From assembly GCA_013335175.1 (NCBI GenBank), contig JAAXWC010000007.1, positions 1 through 64,000 of the forward strand: DNA of 64,000 nt, written 5' to 3'. The position numbers and the translations under genes were made by a program. The DNA comes from Candidatus Roizmanbacteria bacterium (GTDB lineage Bacteria > Patescibacteriota > Microgenomatia > UBA1406 > GWC2-37-13). Below are positions 52,961 through 60,762 of the stretch, in pieces (positions within the stretch are counted from its first letter, which is position 1; every line of letters starts with the position of its first letter). The notes below the pieces were generated by a model. It was not told the origin of the DNA, did not search any database, and saw only the letters and a program-made list of their open reading frames with translations.

Positions 52961-55900
52961 TTATGGTCCCGATCCCGTGGTTGGCCCAAAGCGTACGGCA
53001 CTCCCTTCGTTAAATACATTCTGCACCTGGGAAGGAGTAAGCGCGTAGTTGTAAATGCGAACGTCGTCAATTTGACCAGGAAAAAATTGAATATTTGTCG
53101 CACAATTATTTGCATTCGCATTATTTTTTGTACCAATGCAAATATCTCTGGTACTAGAAATCAGTGATGTGGGTATTGATGCAGTGCTGCTATAATCACT
53201 TAATGTTTGAGATTTACCATTAACCCACATATACATTGTTCCATCATTTTTCCAAATACTGATTAAGTTATACCATTGCCCCGCCATTAATGCGGTACTA
53301 CCATACCGACTTGCTCTATAGAACCCGTCGGGGGATATACTGAAGGCAGCATACATATAACCACCAGAATAAATAACATCTTGTACAAATTGTCTCCCTC
53401 CATTTTGGCCATCCCATTTCCCAATTATGCCTCCAGGAATAGCAATTTGCGAATTTATTTTAATCCAGGAAGAAACAGTAATTCCTGTGCTCGTGTAGAG
53501 ATTATTTGTAGTACTATTTGCCACACTCACATAATCATCACTCCCATCAAAATTGAGGCTACTTCCAAACTTTCCACTTTTCCCATTGTTCCAGGCACTG
53601 GCAGTGTTTCCATCGGTGCAGGTGCCGGGTTGGGTCTGGGTCCCGCCCGAGCCAACCGTAAGCGTTCCGGTATTCATATTCCCCGACAGGTCTTTAATAG
53701 TAGTTCCCTGGCATTCATCCATTTTCCACCACCCAACCGGTGCCCCCTTGTTATAATCCCAGGCAATCTGGGCAGGGGATCGAGCATAGTTGTAAATCTT
53801 GACTTGATCGATATTAGTTTTTGCATAACGAAACTGTCCGCCTCCTTCATTTGAAGTTCCAATATACGTGTTGTAGCTATTTGTGAGAGTTGCTGTTTGG
53901 GTAGTTGTTAGCGTACCTACTAATTGTCCGTCTGAATAAAATTTGTATGAAGTACCGCTCGAACGAACTACTGATACATAGTGCCAGCCATTAGAAAGAG
54001 CAGGGAAAGCATAATTAGCATTAAAAGTTCCTCCAGCATCTACAGCATCATAATATTTAAGTTGTGTACCAGCATGGTCAGATGTTAATCCCCAACCATT
54101 TGCACGAGCAGCGGAATTATATCCTTTTGTAATAATTCCATTATAACTACTTGAGCCTGATAGAGGAAGCTTTATCCAAGTACTAAATGAAAAATCTCCT
54201 GTCCCAAATGCTAGACTGGAAGAATTATTGACGCTCACATAATCCCCACTTCCATCAAAATTCCCCGCCTTACCAACTTTTCCAGTCGTATAATGCGATC
54301 CGGTTCCGCTCCACGTTCCATTGTTATTATTTCCCGAAACATCCTGCACTGTAGTTCCTTTTCCTTCTTCAAACCGGTAATCGGCAACCGGGGGATTACA
54401 GAGCGACGTATCTCCCGGGATACAGTACTCGGAGGCAGTAGAATTGCCAGAGCGTGTTTGTGTAGGATCGGAAAGATTGTAAAGTGTTTGAATTTCGCTA
54501 GTAGTTAGCGCACGGTTATAGATGCGAAAATCATCAAGATAGCCATTATAAGCTTGAGAAGATCCTGCGCCAGCTCCTATATGAAATGCGGTAGTTGCTG
54601 GTACAGTGATAAAAGAAATCGTATTTGTTTGAATAAGGTTTCCATTTAAATAAAAGGATATACTTTTGCCTTGAGTAAGAACTACTACAATATGACTCCA
54701 AGTATTGGAAGGAACAACATAGTTTGTTGTTGAAGAAGAAACCCAAGTACCACTGTAACCAGAAAATAAAATTTTATAATTACCAGAAGAAGGAGAACCT
54801 AAAAATATCCCATAATTTTCATCAGTTCCCATACCATTCCTAGCAATCCATTTATCATTGGAATGATCAATATTATCAGGATTTATCCATGTAGATAAAG
54901 TTATCGTAGAATTTTGTATAGAAGATACATTTACAATATTTGAAGTGAGATAAGAAGATGTGTTAGATGTTGGAATAAATGATAAAGCATTCCCATATTT
55001 ACCACTGGTAGTCCAACTGGGGTTAACACAGGAAGTGCCACTACAATTAAATGTTCCGGTATTTCCTTTCCCAGTACTATCAGTTGTAGAAGTACCAGTT
55101 CCTTCATCCATCTTCCACCACCCCACCAATCCTTTCGTAAGAGACGTGGTATCGTCCCCCATCGCCCCGAGTACTTGAGCAGAACCGCGATTGTAGTCTG
55201 CCTTGATATCTTCGGCCGTAAGGGCGTAGTTGTACAACTTAACTTCATCTATTGACCCAATGAAATAATTGGACAATGTCCCGCTCCCATCAGACCGGAC
55301 TCCAATCCTAAGATTCTGGGTAGAAACAGCAGGTAAACCTGAGCTAAAAGCCAGTTGTGAGTCATATACGCCATTAACATATATTGATGCTGAATTATTT
55401 GACAAAACAGATGTATCAATTTTGAAAACTACAGCTATGTGAGACCATGTGTTAAAAGGATAGGTTCTTGATGTAGATACTACGACAGGATTTCCGGCTG
55501 CATTACCCTTAAAAAGGATGTTAAATCCTCCAGTATTTGAATAATATATAACCCAACCCGAAGCGCCATCAACCCCTCCTTTAGAAAGAATAGTATTCAT
55601 ATTGTTTAATGCAGTAGGATAAACCCATGCCGAAACAGTTAGGGTATTAGAAGTAGCGTCAAAAGTGGTATTGTTTGTAGGCGTTGACACATAATCACTA
55701 CTCCCGTTAAACATCCCTGCCTTATTGAATTTCCCCGCGCTCGTCCAGTGCCCGCCTGCCCCATTCCACGTCCCGTCAAGTGCCGAGCCGCCGTTTCCCA
55801 CATTGTGCACTGTACCGCCCGAGCCTTCATCAAATTTCCAGTAACCAACCATACTCTTGCTTGTCCCCGCCGGCGCCCCTCCATTCATGTCCTCCACGAT

Positions 55901-58900
55901 TTGTTTCTGAGTACGGGCGTAGTTGTAGACTTTAACTTCATCGATAGAACCATGAAACATCTGCCCTGGATTAGTAGCTGTGGAGTGACCTCCTACATTA
56001 AATGAAGTTGTTGAAGGAACTGTAATATATGTAAAAGGTACTGTCTCTATCAAAGTTCCATTTAAATAAATTTGATACCATTGCCCCTGTGTATAAATAA
56101 TTTCCAAATGGCTCCATACTCCCGCGGGAACTATGTAATTGGTTGATGTTCCCAATCTAAATGCAGTACCATCATACCCCTGCATGCTAACTTGATATTT
56201 ACCATTTATAGTAGGATTCATAAGTAAGAAGCTATAATTTTCATCATTGTATTGTCCGTTTCTTATGAGCCAGCCAGAGGAAGAACCTTGTCCAGAAAAC
56301 TGAGTAGCCTCAGGGTTTATCCATTGAGAGATTGTAATTTTTGATCCTGTTGCCGCCCCGACGTTCAATAAAGAATTAGACGTTGTAGTAACATAAGATC
56401 TATCTGTATCAGTATTACGATTAAAATAAAGAGCTTTTCCTATTTTTCCTGTTTTCCATTGTGGAATAATGCATGTAGAACCAGAGCATCCAATAGTTCC
56501 GCTTAATCCATTTCCTGAAGAATCATATGCTGATGTACTGGATCCTTCATTAAAATTCCAATTTAATACCGGTCCCGGCGCCCAGTTGTAGAGACTGGAA
56601 ACTTCCTGAGGAGAGAGTGCACGATTGTAAATACGAAGGTCGTCAATGAGTCCATTCATATATGCTGCATTTCCACCAAACCAACAGGATTGACATTTGC
56701 CTATAGAATAAGAGGTGATCAATCCGTTAATCACACCCGATGTAGATTGTTTTAATGCTCCATTTTTATAAATGAACATTTTATTTCCATCATAAACTGC
56801 CACATAATGTTCCCAAACATGGAGTGTTGGCGTTCCGGCGCCCACTCTGGTATATCCATTAGCTGTGCCGAAATCAAAAGAATTAAAATCTTTTACATAT
56901 CCGAATGTTGTTTTTCCTGAAAGTGAGACCACTGTTTTATACGAAGTGGTCGAATTATCGTTAAAATATGTCCAGACTGAAATGGTAAAAGGGCCTCCTT
57001 GACTTATACCTGAGAATGAGCCAGAGACCCAATCATCTACCCCGTCAAAATATCCTCCATTTCCAAACTTACCTCCTGCTGGATACGCTTTTCCTCCCGT
57101 TGCTCCCTGTGCTTGGCCATTATTCCCGTTTCCTGAAGCATCTTTTACCTCACTCAAGGTCCCGCTCCATGTGGCTTCATCCATCTTCCAGTAGCCAACT
57201 AATCCCTTGGAAAGGAAATCGCCTTGCTTGTTATTCGCGCTCAAGACTGCGTTGGCCCCTTTTGCCACAGCTGCTTTTCCCTTCCCGGCGTTGTAATCTG
57301 CTTTTATTTGCGCCGGAGTACGGGCGTAAGGATAAATTTTTACGTCGTCGATAGAACCGTTAAAGGTCTGAGTTAGCGCATAATTATTTGATCCAATAAC
57401 AAATAGATCTGAAGTGTCATTATTTGTAAGGGTAGTAAGATTTTTGGTTCCATCGAGTACGCCATCCACATAGATATAAAGGGCAACACCAGGTTTTGCA
57501 ACACCCACTACATGATGCCATTTTCCATCGGTATAGGTGTGACTCGAATAGGAATCCCATCTTCCATAGGTATCTGATCCATCGCCAATAACGAATGATA
57601 TTTTATTTTTGTTATTCGTATCGCTGTTACCACGAATACTTACATAATACCCTCGTAAAGGATTTTGACTAAATTTACTCACAAGCGCTTCATCCCACCC
57701 TACAGCGTCCGTAGCCGCATGTCTAAACCACAGGGATACCGTAAATTCTTTTGCACCTACTTTCAGTATATTCCCATAATTTACATATTTACCCGATGTT
57801 CCAAATAAGAGACATTTTCCACTCACACACTGATCTTCTGTCTGCCAGTTGGCACCGTTTATCGTTCCATCTCCCGTGGTGTAAGTACAGGTAGAGGTAG
57901 ACGCGTGTGCCGTTCCATTCCACCGCCCTTGCATAGAAGAATTGGTAATAGAACCGTCACAGTAGGGAAAGGCAGAAGAAGATTGCTCGAGTTGGGCTGA
58001 GTCAAAATAGAATGTTGCTGATCCGTCAAATGCATCTAGATTTAGTCTTGCTCCATTTGCACTTGGCGTTCCTGTAATAGTAAGTTTTACCCATTGATTT
58101 AGTGTGCTTGTTGAAGCAGTGGCATAGATTACCCCGCTGGTTCTTTCTCGAATTCTGAAATATACGGTACCACTGGTAACATAAACCCAAACAGAGCCAG
58201 TAACGGTGGTCGCATCATAGGTATTCCCTGGAATGTTTATCCATTGACCAGCCCCAGTAAAAGTTCCATAGCCTGATGCAGATCCAGAATAAGATTGAAC
58301 GGTAGATCTTGAAAGGGTTGCCCCCACCGGATAATACCCTGTGATATTTGTCTCTAAACTCGGATTGGTTACTAAATTCGTTACCAGTCCTTCCAATCCC
58401 ATACTATTTTTTGCTACCGTTCCCTGTCCTTCATCAAACTTCCAGTAGGCAATGGGGGCCGTTCCACCGGTCTCCACGGCACTTAAGTTATACGTTACCG
58501 CAGAAGAATATTTTCGAACGAGCTCTTTCCCGGGATAGTTGGCGGTCGTGTAGCCTAACCGATCGCCTCCGGTGCCATACAGATCGGAGATCTCGGACTG
58601 GGAGAGAGCTTTTGAGTAGATACGAGGAGTGGAGATAAGGCCATTGAACGGTTGTGATGGAGTAAAATTTACGGCTCCTATAATAATTGATTGATTTGTT
58701 GTAAACAGTAAAGGAGGATTTGATGAACTAAAAATTCCGCCTCCGATTTTTACTCCATTTACATAAATACTATATGAATTTGGTGTTACAGTTTCTACTA
58801 CGTTATACCATGATCCTGTGGAAAAAGCGTAAGTAGCATCAGCTGCTGTTGTAATCCATGAACTATAACCGCCATAGCCAATATCACTGTGAACCTTGGT

Positions 58901-59869
58901 CCCACTAACAATTCCCATATCAAACGCATTAGGACTTACATCTTGCCTTGTAGATATTATATCCGGAGCTCCTCCGAAAGATCCTGCTTTTATCCAAGAG
59001 GAAACAGTAAAATTTCCGACTACTGCCATATTTGATGTTGTTATTTTTACATATTGAGTAGAGCCATTGAAGCTTCCAGCATTCCCAAATATTCCACTGG
59101 TCGTTGTAGCACCTGAAACGGCTGTTCCATTATTACCATTTCCCGAGCTATCCTTCACCTCACCCGCGGTTCCGTTCCAACTGGATTCATCCATATTCCA
59201 CGCACCGGCAACATTGGAGATCTCTCGGATAAAGATGTTTTTGGGACTCGATTCCGATTGAGCGTTTGGATTGCCATAGTACATAAAAATAGTTGAGGAA
59301 GTGGCGGTACCGGTTGAGGCGGGGATAGAGGGGACTTTGGTCCAGATCTTGGTTTGTGCGGTATTACAGGTATTGGGCTCCACCCAGTAGGGGAGTTTCT
59401 TACCGTTTATGTCTGTGATTCTGATATCCGAACAATCATTCTTCATCCGCCCGGCATTGATCATACTGGCCGAGTCGGTGGCAATCATCACCTGAAAATC
59501 GGTCTGCGCGCTTCCGGTGTTGACGAGGCTTACTGTTTGTCGATACGACCAGTTGTCATTGAACCAGCCGGCCTGAGCGGAGAAGGGACGGTACTGTAAG
59601 ACAAGAAAAAGAATTGGGAGTAAGAGGACGATGACGCCAAAGGAGATGAAAAGAACAGGCCGCTTCTTTACTACGCTGACGATGGATTCCCGCCTGCGCG
59701 GGAATGACGACAGGGGGTTCGGGAATGACGGGAGAGTCGGAATGACGCGTCTCTTTTTCACCCCACGCCATAGATTCCGGGCAAGCCGGAATGACGAAGA
59801 AATACGCTCGAATGACGAATATATCCCTTTCTCTATCCCCTCAATGTACCAATCCCACAATTTTTTCAT
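52961..59869 (-). CDS. Giant surface protein C: N-anchor, DUF2341, eight LamG units
   Basis: The 2302-aa paralogue starts MKKLWDWYIEGIEKG, has the shortest repeat-encoded tail (about 25-68), a transmembrane helix (about 71-92) and DUF2341 (GWFNDNWSYRQTVSLVNTG). LamG units open at about 59195, 58440, 57185, 56555, 55835, 55115, 54375 and 53725. Unit 2 contains a carbohydrate-binding-like insert (NLVTNPSLETNITGYYP). The core of unit 6 resembles the unit-4 cores of B and C more than the unit-6 cores of A and B. Linkers are near identical to the paralogues. Ends FGPTTGSGP. Confidence 0.94.
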   Translation of the reverse strand: MKKLWDWYIEGIEKGIYSSFERISSSFRLARNLWRGVKKRRVIPTLPSFPNPLSSFPRRRESIVSVVKKRPVLFISFGVIVLLLPILFLVLQYRPFSAQAGWFNDNWSYRQTVSLVNTGSAQTDFQVMIATDSASMINAGRMKNDCSDIRITDINGKKLPYWVEPNTCNTAQTKIWTKVPSIPASTGTATSSTIFMYYGNPNAQSESSPKNIFIREISNVAGAWNMDESSWNGTAGEVKDSSGNGNNGTAVSGATTTSGIFGNAGSFNGSTQYVKITTSNMAVVGNFTVSSWIKAGSFGGAPDIISTRQDVSPNAFDMGIVSGTKVHSDIGYGGYSSWITTAADATYAFSTGSWYNVVETVTPNSYSIYVNGVKIGGGIFSSSNPPLLFTTNQSIIIGAVNFTPSQPFNGLISTPRIYSKALSQSEISDLYGTGGDRLGYTTANYPGKELVRKYSSAVTYNLSAVETGGTAPIAYWKFDEGQGTVAKNSMGLEGLVTNLVTNPSLETNITGYYPVGATLSRSTVQSYSGSASGYGTFTGAGQWINIPGNTYDATTVTGSVWVYVTSGTVYFRIRERTSGVIYATASTSTLNQWVKLTITGTPSANGARLNLDAFDGSATFYFDSAQLEQSSSAFPYCDGSITNSSMQGRWNGTAHASTSTCTYTTGDGTINGANWQTEDQCVSGKCLLFGTSGKYVNYGNILKVGAKEFTVSLWFRHAATDAVGWDEALVSKFSQNPLRGYYVSIRGNSDTNNKNKISFVIGDGSDTYGRWDSYSSHTYTDGKWHHVVGVAKPGVALYIYVDGVLDGTKNLTTLTNNDTSDLFVIGSNNYALTQTFNGSIDDVKIYPYARTPAQIKADYNAGKGKAAVAKGANAVLSANNKQGDFLSKGLVGYWKMDEATWSGTLSEVKDASGNGNNGQAQGATGGKAYPAGGKFGNGGYFDGVDDWVSGSFSGISQGGPFTISVWTYFNDNSTTSYKTVVSLSGKTTFGYVKDFNSFDFGTANGYTRVGAGTPTLHVWEHYVAVYDGNKMFIYKNGALKQSTSGVINGLITSYSIGKCQSCWFGGNAAYMNGLIDDLRIYNRALSPQEVSSLYNWAPGPVLNWNFNEGSSTSAYDSSGNGLSGTIGCSGSTCIIPQWKTGKIGKALYFNRNTDTDRSYVTTTSNSLLNVGAATGSKITISQWINPEATQFSGQGSSSGWLIRNGQYNDENYSFLLMNPTINGKYQVSMQGYDGTAFRLGTSTNYIVPAGVWSHLEIIYTQGQWYQIYLNGTLIETVPFTYITVPSTTSFNVGGHSTATNPGQMFHGSIDEVKVYNYARTQKQIVEDMNGGAPAGTSKSMVGYWKFDEGSGGTVHNVGNGGSALDGTWNGAGGHWTSAGKFNKAGMFNGSSDYVSTPTNNTTFDATSNTLTVSAWVYPTALNNMNTILSKGGVDGASGWVIYYSNTGGFNILFKGNAAGNPVVVSTSRTYPFNTWSHIAVVFKIDTSVLSNNSASIYVNGVYDSQLAFSSGLPAVSTQNLRIGVRSDGSGTLSNYFIGSIDEVKLYNYALTAEDIKADYNRGSAQVLGAMGDDTTSLTKGLVGWWKMDEGTGTSTTDSTGKGNTGTFNCSGTSCVNPSWTTSGKYGNALSFIPTSNTSSYLTSNIVNVSSIQNSTITLSTWINPDNIDHSNDKWIARNGMGTDENYGIFLGSPSSGNYKILFSGYSGTWVSSSTTNYVVPSNTWSHIVVVLTQGKSISFYLNGNLIQTNTISFITVPATTAFHIGAGAGSSQAYNGYLDDFRIYNRALTTSEIQTLYNLSDPTQTRSGNSTASEYCIPGDTSLCNPPVADYRFEEGKGTTVQDVSGNNNNGTWSGTGSHYTTGKVGKAGNFDGSGDYVSVNNSSSLAFGTGDFSFSTWIKLPLSGSSSYNGIITKGYNSAARANGWGLTSDHAGTQLKYYDAVDAGGTFNANYAFPALSNGWHYVSVVRSSGTSYKFYSDGQLVGTLTTTQTATLTNSYNTYIGTSNEGGGQFRYAKTNIDQVKIYNYARSPAQIAWDYNKGAPVGWWKMDECQGTTIKDLSGNMNTGTLTVGSGGTQTQPGTCTDGNTASAWNNGKSGKFGSSLNFDGSDDYVSVANSTTNNLYTSTGITVSSWIKINSQIAIPGGIIGKWDGQNGGRQFVQDVIYSGGYMYAAFSISPDGFYRASRYGSTALMAGQWYNLISIWKNDGTMYMWVNGKSQTLSDYSSTASIPTSLISSTRDICIGTKNNANANNCATNIQFFPGQIDDVRIYNYALTPSQVQNVFNEGSAVRFGPTTGSGP
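59676..59820. repeat. Repeats inside the N-terminal coding region of protein C
   Basis: GGATTCCCGCCTGCGCGGGAATGACG (about 59683-59708) and ATTCCGGGCAAGCCGGAATGACG (about 59774-59796), both in frame between codons 25 and 70. Confidence 0.8.
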
Positions 59870-59875
59870 GTTTTA

Positions 59876-59899
59876 CTTCTTATTGTATACAATAAGAAG
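59876..59899. promoter_or_regulatory. Perfect 24-bp palindrome at the giant gene C promoter
   Basis: CTTCTTATTGTA followed by its exact reverse complement TACAATAAGAAG, 6 bp upstream of the ATG at 59869. It offers TACAAT -10-like boxes on both strands and would also fold as a hairpin if transcribed. Likely operator for a dimeric regulator. Confidence 0.6.
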
Positions 59900-59925
59900 G
59901 AAGATAAAGGTGCTAATTTCTTCGT

Positions 59926-59954
59926 TTGACGCTTTTTACTGAATGTTGTACAAT
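59926..59954 (+). promoter_or_regulatory. Promoter of the 59961 RNA
   Basis: TTGACG (59926-59931), 17-bp spacer and TACAAT (59949-59954). The predicted start is 59961, 3-4 nt before the closing stem of the RNA. Confidence 0.65.
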
Positions 59955-59960
59955 ATTGCT

Positions 59961-60027
59961 ATTGGCCGGGGCTGAGTACCGATTTTTTGAATTTATTTCA
60001 AAATTTAAGTACCCACCGGCTTTTTTT
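59961..60027 (+). ncRNA. Candidate ~67-nt structured RNA with intrinsic terminator
   Basis: The closing stem GCCGG (59965-59969) pairs with CCGGC (60016-60020) and is followed by seven T. Inside, GTAC (left) can pair with GTAC (right), and TTTTGAA/TTCAAAA forms a hairpin. Promoter and terminator define a standalone unit in the gap 59870-60200 between giant gene C and the HIT gene; the rest of that gap shows nothing else. No ORF fits. I recognise no known family. It is in the same divergent position relative to gene C as the 42425 RNA is to gene A. Confidence 0.6.
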
Positions 60028-60200
60028 GTGATCAAATTTAGAACGTGTTCCGCATGTACTACTCTCGCAATTTTGATTTTTTTGCTATAAACACCATATG
60101 CGACTTGCTGTATTTTCTACTTTTCCCGATGAAACGCCATGAAAAAGATTGTACCTAAAATTTAACATTATAATGCGGAGAAACGGTGTACAATGGCCGT

Positions 60201-60590
60201 ATGGAAGATTGTATTTTTTGTAAAATTGCTGCGGGAGAAATTCCGAGCTACAAAGTCTATGAAGACGACTTTTTCTACGGGTTTTTAGATATTGTTCCTC
60301 GCGCAAAAGGGCATACTCTCCTTATCCCCAAAAAGCACTATCGTTGGGTGTACGATGTTCCTCAGTTTGGTGCGTACTGGGAAGCGGTACAGAAGATAAC
60401 CTCGAGAATGCAAGAAAAGCTGCATCCAACCTTTGTAAGCTACATTACCTACGGATTAGACGTTACCCACGCCCACATTCATATTCTTCCCCGCGATGGA
60501 AAAGAAGGCGTTTTCCCCCAGGCCAGGCAGATTCCTGCGGAGGAAATGGAGGAGATTGCACGGCTATTACGAAATGGAGAGGAACGATAG
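60201..60590 (+). CDS. HIT-family nucleotide hydrolase
   Basis: The 129-aa protein starts MEDCIFCKIAAGEIPSYKVY (the zinc-linked CxxC) and carries the catalytic triad HAHIHILPR. HIT proteins hydrolyse adenosine phosphoramidate, dinucleoside polyphosphates or related AMP esters. TACAAT at 60189-60194 is exactly 6 nt before ATG 60201, so the longer frame from 60186 is rejected. Upstream of it lies a further TATAAT (60169-60174). Confidence 0.94.
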   Translation: MEDCIFCKIAAGEIPSYKVYEDDFFYGFLDIVPRAKGHTLLIPKKHYRWVYDVPQFGAYWEAVQKITSRMQEKLHPTFVSYITYGLDVTHAHIHILPRDGKEGVFPQARQIPAEEMEEIARLLRNGEER

Positions 60591-60617
60591 GGAGATCAGA
60601 CGAAAAATAGAAGCAAC

Positions 60618-60722
60618 GTCATTGCCGCTCGTCGGCAATCGTTGTTACATGCTCAATGTTGTCATTCCGAAATAAGCAACGATTCTGGACGCCCCGCCAA
60701 ATCGGCGGGTTGCCAGAATGAC
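60618..60722. repeat. Palindromic repeats downstream of the HIT gene
   Basis: GTCATTGCCGCTCGTCGGCAATCGTTGTT (about 60619-60647) and GATTCTGGACGCCCCGCC...GCGGGTTGCCAGAATGAC (about 60679-60722), both of classes also seen at 27.6 and 30.5 kb. Confidence 0.75.
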
Positions 60723-60762
60723 AGTGATGCTCCCTTCAACAACTTATTACAGAAAAGTCTTT

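Noticed and set aside
36655..59600. Many antisense reading frames of 60-140 codons opposite the giant genes
   Set aside because: They are shadows of the LamG coding frames: no -10 boxes or SD, and their placement follows the conserved linkers of the sense genes.
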